Assembly (NCBI GenBank): GCA_002723295.1
Contig: PBNP01000024.1
Location: 1-64,000, forward strand
DNA length: 64,000 bases
Reading direction: 5' to 3'
From: Flavobacteriaceae bacterium
GTDB taxonomy: Bacteria > Bacteroidota > Bacteroidia > Flavobacteriales > Flavobacteriaceae
Shown: piece after piece, positions 46,131 to 56,555 of the stretch
How positions within the stretch are numbered: the first letter of the stretch is position 1
Layout: each line of letters starts with the position of its first letter
Notes under the pieces: generated by a model
Databases searched by the model: none
Seen by the model: the letters and a program-made list of their open reading frames with translations, nothing else
What the model was told of the DNA's origin: nothing
Made by a program: the position numbers and the translations under genes

Positions 46131-49100
46131 TTACTTTGACAAAATATATATATAGTCATTATTTGTAATAAAATATAACTTATTTTTATATTCAACTAGT
46201 CTTCTAACATTAAGTTTAGCGGGTAAAGGTAAGAACTCTTTGTGAACTATTTTATTTTCTTGAAAATTTTTAAAATTTATTATTCCTCCTGGATTTGCTG
46301 TTTGACTACCTAATTCTGTTACAAATTTTTCTGAATTGCCAACATAAAATAATTCTTTAGTTTCACTATTCCAATGAAAATCTTGAATAATACTCCATTG
46401 AGCTTCTTGAGGCAAAGGATATGATGAAAAATCAGTTTCATTATTAATAAAAAGCATAGATCTTAAATCTGTAATCTTTTTAACTTCTAGCACTTTACTT
46501 TCTTTAAAACCAGTTAAATCAAATATGTTTTTAACCTTGGCAAATTTTTTGTATTTACTAAATTTTTTCTTAATCATAGGCATTTGAGATCCTAAATTAT
46601 CTTTAGAATTAAACGGTCTATAATTTCCAAAATAATTATAAAAAATTATTGGATCTGATTGTTCGTTATTATCAAAATCATCAATGTATAAATAAACTGG
46701 CTTCTTGTTTTCTGGTTGCCATTTAAAGTTTTGCCCTGCATTTCCTGCTAAAATATCTAACCTACCATCATTATTTATATCAGCTAATTCAATTGAATTC
46801 CATAACCCTGATATATTTTCAGCCCCTTTTAACTTGGAGGCAACAAATTTTCCTTCATCATTTTGATTAATTACAATTATAGAAGTCTAATCACCTACAA
46901 TTATCAATTCTTTTTGGGTGTCTGAATCAATATTTCCCCATTTAGCATCTGTAATCATTCCCAAACGAGCTTGAACAATTGGCTCAAAATTTCCATCCTT
47001 ATTATTTCTTATTATAAAACTATTTGGGCTCAATCCATAACCGCCAGGAATGGATCTACTTCCTACAAAAAGATCATCAAATCCATCATTATCAATATCA
47101 TGAGCAGCTACAACACTACCATTTGTAGAAGGCAACGACACATCTAGTCTTGAAAAGTTGCCTTTCCCATCATTTATATAAATTCTATCCATCATATATT
47201 CTTCGTCATTTTCCTTATAATCATTTCCTCCACTTACTACATAAATATCTGGATCACCATCATTATCAGCATCAAAAGATGTTGCAGAAACATCTTCAAA
47301 TTTTTGATCAATTCTAAAATCTTTAATGTCACCTAAGTCAAATCCATTATTTTCATTTCCAAACAAAATTTGAGATGGTCTATATCTTGCTCCTCCTATA
47401 AAAATGTCTAGAAAATTATCATTATTGAAGTCTTCTAAAATAAAAGCTGGTCCTTCCGAGGATAATAATTCTGGGACTAATTTTTCTCTTTCATAATCAT
47501 AATATTTATTTTCTTCATGCTTATAAGGTAAAACTGATAATTTATAATCATTACTCTCCTTCTTAGAAATTTTACTTTCTTTTGGATTAGCAATAGTTCT
47601 AATTATTTTAATTCTTTTTTCAAAGGGAGGTTTAACTGTTTGATTAATCCCATCAGGCCATCTAACCAATATAGAATCAACGCTATTTTGACCTAAACCA
47701 AAATGTAGTTTAGAGGTTGACGAAGATAAAAACCCTCTTGTCGTAATTGCTTCTTGAACTGAAATCTCTCCATTATTTTTAAATACTAAAACCCTAGAAC
47801 CTTTTATAATGCTAGCATTTAATTCAACTGTTAAGCTGTTATTTTCTTTTGAAGTTTTGTTTTCTAAAATAGTAGCTAAAGCATTTATGTTATTTAGAAT
47901 TAAATCTAAATCTCCATCATTATCTAAATCACTATATGCCGATCCATTAGTGTATGATGGTTGCCCAATGAAAGATTCCTGAATTGATCCAAAATCAAGT
48001 TTTCCATTATTTTTAAAAAGCATATTTGAAATTTTCAGTTCTGGCATTTGTTTAATTAATTCTTTTTTCATCTCGTTTTGTTTAGTTAAAACAAAACTGC
48101 TATAGTTACTATTACTTAAATAATTTATATAGTCCAAGTCATTTGGTCTTTTAGCAATTCCATTAGAAATAAAAATATCATTCTTGCCATCATTATCAAA
48201 ATCTTGTAGAAGAACAGACCAACTCCAGTCTGTGGCATAAGTTTTTGTCAATAATCCAACTTCAGAATAATCACCATAAGCTCTTTTTAAATAAAGATTA
48301 TTTCTAGAATATTGAGGCTCAAATCCAAAATCACTCTTTATTCGTGTTAGTTTATCTGAGTCCTCTCCACCTGATTTTAAAGCTATTTCAGAATCAAATG
48401 GCATCATGTCCGTTGTAAAAATATCTAAGTTTCCATCATTATTTAAATCTGCTATATCAACCCCCATTGTGAATCTTGAACAATATGTAAAATATTCACT
48501 AAAGGATTCTGTGAATGTTTTGTCTTTATTGTTTATATATAAATAATCATTTTCATGAAAATCATTCCCAACATAAATGTCCAACCAACCATCATTATTT
48601 ATATCGGTAGTTGTTATTGCAAGACCATACCCTAATGGGCTATTGTATATTCCAGATTTCTCAGTTACCTCAACAAACTTGTTTATTCCTTCATTTAATA
48701 AATTCTCATAAAACCTATCACCTGAAATTGAGTCCTTTTCTATACGTTTTTTAATTGTACCATAACTGCGAACTGAATGAACTGAATGATTCATTAAATA
48801 CATATCTAAATCTCCATCATTATCATAATCAAGAAAAGTTGATTGAGTAGAAAATCCTGAAAAATCTAATCCATACTCTTTAGACATTTCTGTAAATGTT
48901 AAATCTCCATTATTAATAAATAGTAAGTTATTAGTCGTTTTGTTGTAAAAATCTTCAACTGCTCCTTTCATGGGAAGTTTGCTTATATAAATATCGAGGT
49001 GTCCATCATTATTTACATCTTCCATAGAAACTCCATTTGACCAAGAAGGTGATAAATCTAAATTTGCCTCCTCTGTAATATCTCTAAATCTAAAATCTCC

Positions 49101-49379
49101 CATATTTAAATATAGACGATCAGCTTTTTGATTGGCTGTAAAAAATATATCATCTAGTCCATCATTATTAATATCCCCTACAGCTACTCCTCCTCCATTA
49201 TAATAGTATAGGTACTCAATTATATTTAAATAAGGTTTATATTCCAATTCATTAATAAAATCAATTCCTATTAAATTATTGTCTAAAGCTTCAAATTTTA
49301 TTTTATGTGAGTCCTTTTTGTGTGGACTTTCACACATTATGAAAAAGAATACAATTAATATAAAGGGTAATCTATTCAT
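46131..49379 (-). pseudogene. VCBS/FG-GAP-ASPIC lipoprotein (copy A) broken by one in-frame TAG
   Basis: The ORF track shows an 830-residue piece (46887-49379) and a 150-residue piece (46131-46583). Reading on past the TAG at 46887-46889, the same frame stays open through the 303 bases between them (TSIIVINQNDEGKF ... WNSIELADINNDGRLDILAG ... MPMIKKKF) to a TAA at 46131. So this is one gene of 1082 codons with a single nonsense codon at 831, matching its paralogues of 1093 and 1081. At this position the paralogues read VGEF and VGEW; here VGD then TAG, one change from TGG. The first piece keeps the lipoprotein signal (IMCES), repeated FG-GAP motifs and the ASPIC/UnbV segment (TRGFLSSSTSKLHFGLG ... 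VRWPDG). The gene is probably inactive or truncated, unless the TAG is a sequencing error. Confidence 0.85.
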
Positions 49380-49383
49380 CCAA

Positions 49384-52300
49384 TTATTCTTTAATGATAA
49401 AATGAGCTAGTGTGTCTTTATTTCTAGCTACCCAGATATTTTTTTTATCTACAACAATTGACCTAACTTCTCCTTTTAAGTTAAATCCTTTCCCATTGGG
49501 ATAAAATTTTAACTCATTTGGTGTGTTTTCCAAATAAATTCCATAACTAGCATCATATATTCCAAATTCAGGTTTAACATTATATAAATTACCTCCCATT
49601 AATAAATCTAAGTCTCCATCTTTATCTGCATCTAGATGAGCTATAGAGTATATGGGGCTAAACTGAACTTGTATAGGTAATTTAATTTGGCTAAAATTAA
49701 AATTTCCTTCATTTTTTAAAGCAATAGTTGATAAGTAATTGACCTGACATTTATAGGAGTTGTTTATTGATTCAATTGAGAATATTGAATTTAAATCGGC
49801 ATTTTTAAAAGATTTAAAGTTTGGAAATTTTTTCTTTAAACTTTTCATTTGATCAATTAAATTATGTCTCAAAGCATAAGGATATTCTTTACCATTATCA
49901 GCAGTAAAAAACAAAACTCCTTCGCCTCTACCATTATTGTCAAAATCATTGTAATAACAAGTTATAGGCATGCTTTCTGATGCTTTAAATCTACTGTTTG
50001 TTCCGTGATTACCAATAACTATGTCCATATCCTTATCACCATCTATATCAAATAGATCTATAACATTCCACCAGCCATACTTATCGTTCCATTTATTATC
50101 GATTAATTTAAATTCACCATTTTTGTTTTCAAAAAAATTAACACCCATAAACTCTCCAACAATTAACAGATCTGGGTCTTTATCATTATCGAAATCCATA
50201 AAAACTGCATCAGTTATCATACCAATATCTATTAATTCAGGTGATAATATATGTGTCATATCTGCAAAATTTCCAAATCCATCATTTACCAGAAGATATC
50301 CTGATCCAGGTAGTCCATATTTTCCAATTTTTGATCTTTCTCCAACAAACAAATCTATATCTCCATCGGAATCAATATCAGAAAAAGCAACTGATTCTGA
50401 ACTAATTTTAGAGTCCTTAGAAGGTAATAATTGATTGCTCTTGGTAAAAATTCCAGTACCATCATTAATAAGTAAAACATCATATAAAGACAAAGTATAT
50501 ATTGAGTTTTCTACGCCTCCAGAAGTAAAATAAATATCTAAATCACCATCATTGTCTGCATCAAAAATTGCACTTTCAATATGTTCAATATCTTTTATTG
50601 ATTCTAAAAGCTTTTCGTTTTTCTTATCACTGGTATATCCAAAATCATTTGAAAATAAAATTTGCGATGGAATCCCTTTTGCACCTGGAAAAACTATATC
50701 ATTTTTTCCATCTGAATTTAAATCAGCCAAACTAATCTTTGGCCCTTGTGTACTTAACATATGATAATTCAATCGCTCTCTATGAAAATCTACAAAAATA
50801 TTTTCCTTGTGAATTGGATAATTTTTATTTTCAACTTTTTCAAAAAGCAAGATTTCAGAATATATATTCTCTTCTACATTTTTTTTTGAATCTGAAACAT
50901 TAAAAACATGTTTTTTATTTACTGTTAAATCTTTAAATACAGTAACTTCTCCTAAAGGCCAAGTTATTCTTAAGTCTACACTTTCTTCATTCCCAACACC
51001 AATTGTTGGAAGTAAATCCATACTTGATTGAAATCCTCTAACAGGTTGAAGCTCATGGAACAGTTTCATATTAGATGTAGTTATTTCAATCTTAGCTCCT
51101 ATTGCATTAGGATTTTGTTCTGAACCCTTTAAAGAAATTTTTATGTAATTATTCCCCAAAATTTCTGATTTATTTTTAAAAACAAACAAAGGCATATTTA
51201 CATTATTAACTACCAAATCGAGATCACCATCATTGTCTAAATCTCCATATGCCGAGCCATTAGAAAAGCTTGGTATATTTAATCCTGATTGATCATAATT
51301 CTTAAATCCTAAACCACCAATATTCTTATATGAATGATTAGGAACCATATTAGATGGAATTATATCAATAAGTCTTTTATAATCTACCTGATTATTCTTA
51401 ACTATTGACTTAACAACTTCTTCACTTGCTACATATTGAAGATAATCTTGATCTGTTAAATCTTGATAAATTCCATTGGCTATAAATAGGTCCTTATAGC
51501 CATCATTATCCATATCAAAAAATAATGCTCCCCAACTCCAATCTGAAGCCTCTACACCAGCCCAACGACCAATCTCACTAAATGAGTTATTTCCATTGTT
51601 AAGGTGTAACATGTTTCTAGTAAATTGATGGTGATATCCATTTTTTACAACATACTGATATTTATTCCAGTCTTCAAAAGTTGTAACTGATTTAAGTCTT
51701 TGATAATCAGAAGGCAACATTTCTGTAACAAAAATGTCATTCAATCCATCATTATTCAAATCAGCCATATCTGCTCCCATTGAAGCCCCACTAATTGAAT
51801 GCATTTGATCTGTTAATACTTCTTTAAAAGTTCCATCTTTTTGATTAATGTAAAGATAATCTCTTTCAAAAAAGTCATTAGAAACAAATATGTCTTCCCA
51901 GTTATCGCCATCTACATCTCCAACACTTACCCCTAATCCAAACCCTATTACACTCCCGTAAATCCCAGCTTTTTGACTAATATCAAAGAACTTACCATTT
52001 CTATTCTCCATTAATTTATCTCCCCCTAATGAATCTCGTTTTGGGCGCTCATTTCTTCTAAGATCAAAACTTCCAATTGCTTGATAGGAATTGTTTAAAA
52101 GATATGCATCTAAATCTCCATCTTTGTCATAATCAAAAAAAGTTACATGAGTAGAAAAGCCTTTGTCAGCTAAACCATAAGTTTCTGCCCTCTCCGTGAA
52201 TGTTAAGTCTCCATTATTTATGAACAATTCATTTTGTTTATTATCTCCTTTAACATCTCCAGAATTACAAACGTATATATCTAAAAAACCATCAGCATTA

Positions 52301-52665
52301 ATATCAACCATAGTAACACCAGTAGCCCAAGCTTTTTCTCCACTAACGCCAGCTTTTATAGTAATATCTTGAAAAGTAAAATTTCCAAGATTTAGATATA
52401 GCTTATTATGTTTTTGATTAGCAGTTAAATAGATATCTAGAAGTCCATCATTATTTATATCTCCCAAGGACACACCTCCTCCATTGTAATAATTCCTATA
52501 CTTGTATACATTAAAATCATTATTAAAGGTTAAGTCATTGGAAAATTTGATTCCAATCTTTTCTAAATCTTGAAGCTCAAAAAGTGTAGTTGATTCTTTT
52601 TCAGTACAACTAAAAAATATAAAAATACTGAATGAAACTAAGAGACATTGTTTGATAAAATTCAT
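49384..52665 (-). CDS. VCBS/FG-GAP repeat lipoprotein with ASPIC/UnbV domain (copy B)
   Basis: 1093 residues. The lipoprotein signal ends FFSC followed by TEKES. Many FG-GAP/VCBS beta-propeller blades each carry a calcium-type DxNxDGxxD loop (DINNDGLLDIY, DYDKDGDLDAY, DLDNDGDLDLV, DADKDGDLDLL), with an ASPIC/UnbV domain (about 505-600: ELQPVRGFQSSMDLLPTIGVG ... ITWPLGEV) between two propeller sets. This is the CRTAC1-like group. It is likely surface-exposed and probably binds or processes something for the SusCD system next door; no catalytic site is visible. Its ATG overlaps the stop of the small lipoprotein gene (ATGA). Confidence 0.85.
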   Translation of the reverse strand: MNFIKQCLLVSFSIFIFFSCTEKESTTLFELQDLEKIGIKFSNDLTFNNDFNVYKYRNYYNGGGVSLGDINNDGLLDIYLTANQKHNKLYLNLGNFTFQDITIKAGVSGEKAWATGVTMVDINADGFLDIYVCNSGDVKGDNKQNELFINNGDLTFTERAETYGLADKGFSTHVTFFDYDKDGDLDAYLLNNSYQAIGSFDLRRNERPKRDSLGGDKLMENRNGKFFDISQKAGIYGSVIGFGLGVSVGDVDGDNWEDIFVSNDFFERDYLYINQKDGTFKEVLTDQMHSISGASMGADMADLNNDGLNDIFVTEMLPSDYQRLKSVTTFEDWNKYQYVVKNGYHHQFTRNMLHLNNGNNSFSEIGRWAGVEASDWSWGALFFDMDNDGYKDLFIANGIYQDLTDQDYLQYVASEEVVKSIVKNNQVDYKRLIDIIPSNMVPNHSYKNIGGLGFKNYDQSGLNIPSFSNGSAYGDLDNDGDLDLVVNNVNMPLFVFKNKSEILGNNYIKISLKGSEQNPNAIGAKIEITTSNMKLFHELQPVRGFQSSMDLLPTIGVGNEESVDLRITWPLGEVTVFKDLTVNKKHVFNVSDSKKNVEENIYSEILLFEKVENKNYPIHKENIFVDFHRERLNYHMLSTQGPKISLADLNSDGKNDIVFPGAKGIPSQILFSNDFGYTSDKKNEKLLESIKDIEHIESAIFDADNDGDLDIYFTSGGVENSIYTLSLYDVLLINDGTGIFTKSNQLLPSKDSKISSESVAFSDIDSDGDIDLFVGERSKIGKYGLPGSGYLLVNDGFGNFADMTHILSPELIDIGMITDAVFMDFDNDKDPDLLIVGEFMGVNFFENKNGEFKLIDNKWNDKYGWWNVIDLFDIDGDKDMDIVIGNHGTNSRFKASESMPITCYYNDFDNNGRGEGVLFFTADNGKEYPYALRHNLIDQMKSLKKKFPNFKSFKNADLNSIFSIESINNSYKCQVNYLSTIALKNEGNFNFSQIKLPIQVQFSPIYSIAHLDADKDGDLDLLMGGNLYNVKPEFGIYDASYGIYLENTPNELKFYPNGKGFNLKGEVRSIVVDKKNIWVARNKDTLAHFIIKE

Positions 52666-53264
52666 TGCTTTTTAAACTTCGAATTTAAATCCTCTATTAA
52701 TATCTCAACATATCTGATACTATAAACATATGCAGTAATTTGACGATTTCCATCAATTTTAACCATAACTGGAAGTCCATTAATTTCTTTATTGATTTCA
52801 AAAAATGAATTACCAGGAAATAATTGGTCCATAATATTCATTCCTTCTTCCAACAAAGAGTCTTTTTGTAGTTCTTTTACCCAAGGAGACCATCCAAGAT
52901 ATGATATTCTCATTTTCATTCCAGTTAAAATTCTTCTGTCATCAAAAATTCCATAAAATAAAAGTTCCATTCTGCTTTTTTTGGGATTGTATATTGGTGA
53001 TATAGAATCAAGAACGTGACGAACAAATTGATTCCCTGAGCCCTGATTTACAAGTTTTTTCCTGTTTAATTCCCAACAGTCCTTATAAAATTTTTGTTGA
53101 GATTGACCTATTTCCATACCAAAAATTAAATCTGTATAATTTTTATTTAATGACATCTCTTTTCTTACAGTTCTATCATATTCTGATAAACATGAAGACA
53201 AAAAAATGAAAATAAATAAGTAAAGAGATGTTTTAATTGATTTTATGAAATTTGACTGAATCAT
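52662..53264 (-). CDS. Small lipoprotein of unknown family within the VCBS cluster
   Basis: 200 residues, not recognised. The lipoprotein signal is SLYLFIFIFLSSC followed by LSEYD. The mature part has no transmembrane segment and no familiar motif; notable stretches are NQFVRHVLDSISPIY, MELLFYGIFDDRRI and GLPVMVKIDGNRQITAYVYSIRYVEILI, suggesting a compact alpha/beta fold. The gene overlaps copy C by 32 bases and copy B by four, so it is tightly coupled to both and should work with them. The 32-base overlap is kept because no later ATG preserves the lipoprotein signal. Confidence 0.7.
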   Translation of the reverse strand: MIQSNFIKSIKTSLYLFIFIFLSSCLSEYDRTVRKEMSLNKNYTDLIFGMEIGQSQQKFYKDCWELNRKKLVNQGSGNQFVRHVLDSISPIYNPKKSRMELLFYGIFDDRRILTGMKMRISYLGWSPWVKELQKDSLLEEGMNIMDQLFPGNSFFEINKEINGLPVMVKIDGNRQITAYVYSIRYVEILIEDLNSKFKKQ

Positions 53265-56200
53265 TATTTATAGAAAAAATTAAATATTTTTTGTTTTCTT
53301 TTCTTAGAAACTCCATTTTACGAATTTGACCTTTAATCCCTAGACTTTTAGGAATAGTATTAAAAAATTTATTTTCGTTAAAACTAATAGGCAGCATCCA
53401 ACCTTTTGATGCATCATAACTTCCAAATTGAGGTTTGACCAAAAATTGATTTCCGCCCAAATATAAGGACTTTTGATTGGTTTTAAGATCATCTTTAATT
53501 AGTATACTATATATTGGACTATACTGAATTTCATCAGGAAGAATATGTTGTATAAATTTATTTTCCTCAGAGACAAATAAACTTGTTTTTAATTCATGTA
53601 ATTCAAAAATTGAAGATTCGATAAGCTGAGATTTATCAATTATTTCATCTATTGATTTTTTAGCATAATCTTTGTAAAAGACAATATTTTTTTTGAGATA
53701 AGGCAATTGATCAATTAACTCGTCCTTATCCAATGCAGGATAGAATTTGCCGTCAATCTTATAGCACAAAATTTGTTCCTCACTTCCATTTTTATCAAAA
53801 TCGTTAAGATACATTCTCATGTTTTCTTTAAGAAAAGAATTTGTTCCATGATTACCTGCAATAAAATCAATTATCCCGTCATTATTTGCGTCTACCAACT
53901 CAATAGTATTCCAAAGCCCAGAAGTCTTTTCAAGGCCATAATCTTTTGTTTTGTTTTCAAAAACGCCTTTATTATTAATTAAAATAGTAATTGGCATCCA
54001 TTCCCCAACTATGATTAAATCAGGCCATTGATCATTATTTATATCATGAAACTTGGCGTCTGTAATCATTCCTATGTTTTGCAACTCATTTTGAAAAATA
54101 TTTTTAAAAGTATTATTCCCTTTGTTTAACATTATAAACCCATCTCCTTTTTTACCATAAGTTTTAAGATTATATCTTTCTCCTATAAAAATATCATTGA
54201 ATCCGTCTAAGTTTATGTCTGCAACAGCAATTGCATTACTTGAAAAATTTCTTGGAAACTCCAATCCTTGAGGTTGTTTTTTAAAATTTCCATTTCCTTC
54301 ATTAATATAATATCTATCATTTAGCGAAAAACTAATTTCAGAAAAGGCCTTACCGCCACTTGCAACAATTAAATCTAAATCACCATCTTGATCACCATCA
54401 AAAAAAAGAGCATTGGTGTCTTCTGAGGCCATATCTTTATCAAATGGGGTTTCTTGCCTTTGATAATCTCCTTTTTTCGTAGAAACAAATAAAACTCCCT
54501 TTTGGTTTTTTCCGCCTCCTATATATACATCATCAATTTGATCATTGTTTAAATCTGCTACTGCCATAGCAGGGCCTTCATTATGATTCATTTGGGTTAA
54601 AAGCCTTTCACGGTTAAATTCAATAAACTCATTTTCAATATGTTTGAATTCAAATAGTTTTGGGTTTTTAACTACTGATATATTACTTGCTTTATTATCT
54701 ATTTTTATTCCAAAAGTTTTATTTAAGTTAATTAGCTTATTAGTAACTAAATTTTGATATAAGTGTTTGTCTCCATTGGGCCAAATAACAATTATGCTGT
54801 CTATCTGCTTCTTGTCTCCAACTCCAAAGTGTATGCGATGACTTATAGATGATTGAAACCCTCTTGAAGGAAATACCTCACTCATTGATTTCAAATCTTT
54901 ATCGTAAAGAATGATTTTTGAACCAATGGCTTTAGTGTTTAATTTATCTCCATTTAATGATAGCTGTATACTTCTATTTTTTAATGTATCTACATTATTT
55001 CTATATATAAAGACAGGCATATTTACATTATTAACAACTAAATCCATATCCCCATCATTATCTAAATCTGCATAAGAATTTCCATTGCTAAAACTTGGTT
55101 TATCTAGACCCCATTTAGTTGTCATATTTTGGAAATTAAATCCACCATTATTTTTGTATGCAAAATTGGGAACAGCAGCAGAAGGCATTATATCAATTAA
55201 ACTTTTTATTACCTTTTTCTTTTGCTCCATTAATATCCTCACCTGTTCTTCATTTGCCATATAGGCTAAATAATCTCTGTCTAATAAGTCTTTGTTTATT
55301 CCATTTGCAATAAAAATATCTCTTAACCCATCGTTATCCATATCAAATAGAAGAGAAGCCCAGCTCCATTCAGTAGCTGCTACTCCACTTTTTCTTCCAA
55401 TTTCAAAAAAACCAGCATTACCCATATTTCTCTGTAAAACATTTCGAGGATATTGCCTAGAATAACCATTGGATTCCATTAATTTAAATTTATCCCATGA
55501 ATCATATATTGCCTTTGTTTTCTTTCTCTCCAAAGATGCTGGCAACATTTCTGTAACTAGTAAATCAGAATTTAAATCATTGTCTAAATCTGCAGTGTCT
55601 GCCCCCATTGAGCCCATAGACAAGGCTTCAAAATATTTATCAGAAGCTTCAATGAAAGTTCCTGATTTAGAATTTATATACAAATAATCTTTTTCAAAAA
55701 AATCATTTGAAATAAACAAATCCGGCCATAGATCATTGTTAAAATCACTAACTGTTATTCCTAACCCAAAGCCTATTGCGCTATTAAACATTCCAACTTT
55801 TTCTGTTACATCTTCAAAATATCCATTTACATTTTCAAGAAATTTATTCCCATTATTATTTGGGTCAGGAATATTTCGTTGGTCTTTTATAATGTCATAT
55901 CCTCCAACTGAGCGAATTGAATTATTAAGAATATATACATCCAAATCACCATCTTTATCATAATCTAAAAAAGCGGCATGAACGGATAGTCCTTTAATAT
56001 CAAGTCCATATAATTTAGAACTTTCTTTAAAGGTTAAATCACCCTGATTTATAAAAAGCTCATTATGTCTATTTTGACCTTCAGGTTTTCCTGACTTACA
56101 TACATAAATATCTAATAAGCCATCTCCATTAATATCTACAAATGTAGCACCTGTAGACCAAATATTTGGACATGCTACTCCAGCTTTATCTGTTATGTCC

Positions 56201-56478
56201 TCGAACTCCCAGTTACCTTTGTTTAGATATAATTTGTTGTCTACAATATTACCTGTTAAATAAATATCAATTAAATTATCATTATTAATATCTCCTAGCG
56301 CAACTCCAGCCCCATTATAAAAATTTCTATATGTATAAGGATTAAACTCTTCAGTATACCTTAATGTGTTTTCAAATGAAATTCCAGTTGATTCTCCCAT
56401 TAATTCAAAAAGTTTCGGGTTATTATTTCTACAACCTAAAATCATCAAAACAGAAAAAGATAAAACTTTAAATTTCAT
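53233..56478 (-). CDS. VCBS/FG-GAP repeat lipoprotein with ASPIC/UnbV domain (copy C)
   Basis: 1081 residues, with the same architecture as copy B and closer to it than to copy A. The lipoprotein signal ends MILGC. Blades carry DINNDNLIDIY, DYDKDGDLDVY, DLDNDGDMDLV and DGDQDGDLDLI; the ASPIC-like segment reads PSRGFQSSISHRIHFGVG ... VIWPNGD (about 505-600). It retains VGEWMPI where copy A has its stop codon. It is the first gene of the run copy C-lipoprotein-copy B-copy A-haloperoxidase-MFS, beginning right after the susD terminator. Confidence 0.86.
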   Translation of the reverse strand: MKFKVLSFSVLMILGCRNNNPKLFELMGESTGISFENTLRYTEEFNPYTYRNFYNGAGVALGDINNDNLIDIYLTGNIVDNKLYLNKGNWEFEDITDKAGVACPNIWSTGATFVDINGDGLLDIYVCKSGKPEGQNRHNELFINQGDLTFKESSKLYGLDIKGLSVHAAFLDYDKDGDLDVYILNNSIRSVGGYDIIKDQRNIPDPNNNGNKFLENVNGYFEDVTEKVGMFNSAIGFGLGITVSDFNNDLWPDLFISNDFFEKDYLYINSKSGTFIEASDKYFEALSMGSMGADTADLDNDLNSDLLVTEMLPASLERKKTKAIYDSWDKFKLMESNGYSRQYPRNVLQRNMGNAGFFEIGRKSGVAATEWSWASLLFDMDNDGLRDIFIANGINKDLLDRDYLAYMANEEQVRILMEQKKKVIKSLIDIMPSAAVPNFAYKNNGGFNFQNMTTKWGLDKPSFSNGNSYADLDNDGDMDLVVNNVNMPVFIYRNNVDTLKNRSIQLSLNGDKLNTKAIGSKIILYDKDLKSMSEVFPSRGFQSSISHRIHFGVGDKKQIDSIIVIWPNGDKHLYQNLVTNKLINLNKTFGIKIDNKASNISVVKNPKLFEFKHIENEFIEFNRERLLTQMNHNEGPAMAVADLNNDQIDDVYIGGGKNQKGVLFVSTKKGDYQRQETPFDKDMASEDTNALFFDGDQDGDLDLIVASGGKAFSEISFSLNDRYYINEGNGNFKKQPQGLEFPRNFSSNAIAVADINLDGFNDIFIGERYNLKTYGKKGDGFIMLNKGNNTFKNIFQNELQNIGMITDAKFHDINNDQWPDLIIVGEWMPITILINNKGVFENKTKDYGLEKTSGLWNTIELVDANNDGIIDFIAGNHGTNSFLKENMRMYLNDFDKNGSEEQILCYKIDGKFYPALDKDELIDQLPYLKKNIVFYKDYAKKSIDEIIDKSQLIESSIFELHELKTSLFVSEENKFIQHILPDEIQYSPIYSILIKDDLKTNQKSLYLGGNQFLVKPQFGSYDASKGWMLPISFNENKFFNTIPKSLGIKGQIRKMEFLRKENKKYLIFSINNDSVKFHKIN

Positions 56479-56485
56479 ATTTAAA

Positions 56486-56493
56486 CAAAGATA
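56486..56493 (-). promoter_or_regulatory. Candidate -7 box for the VCBS operon
   Basis: Minus-strand TATCTTTG matches TAnnTTTG, seven bases before the copy C ATG, and directly abuts the susD terminator stem. It is the same octamer as that before cyoE. Any -33 element would have to lie inside the terminator hairpin. Confidence 0.45.
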
Positions 56494-56526
56494 AAAAGGC
56501 TGCTCAAATTATTGAGCAGCCTTTTT
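56493..56526 (-). terminator. Intrinsic terminator after susD
   Basis: AAAAAGGCTGCTCAA-loop-TTGAGCAGCCTTTTT is a perfect 15-bp inverted repeat with a 4-base loop, A run on one side and T run on the other, 29 bases after the susD stop. It could work on both strands, but only the minus strand has genes leading into it. Confidence 0.92.
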
Positions 56527-56555
56527 AAAAACCTTATTTGATTTTCAACTATACC

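Noticed and set aside
46131-46583. The 150-residue ORF as an independent gene
   Set aside because: Its Met is internal to a frame that runs on from the VCBS copy A gene; the intervening 303 bases encode family-like sequence without a stop, so it is the tail of the broken gene.
46887-46889. TAG as a recoded amber codon (pyrrolysine or suppressor)
   Set aside because: Other genes here end in TAG normally (for example queG, the FN3 lipoprotein and the MFS gene), no recoding signal is visible and nothing suggests pyrrolysine use.
50021-50434. 137-residue plus-strand ORF opposite VCBS copy B
   Set aside because: Ser/Ile/Pro-rich shadow of the repeated DGD codons; no family features.
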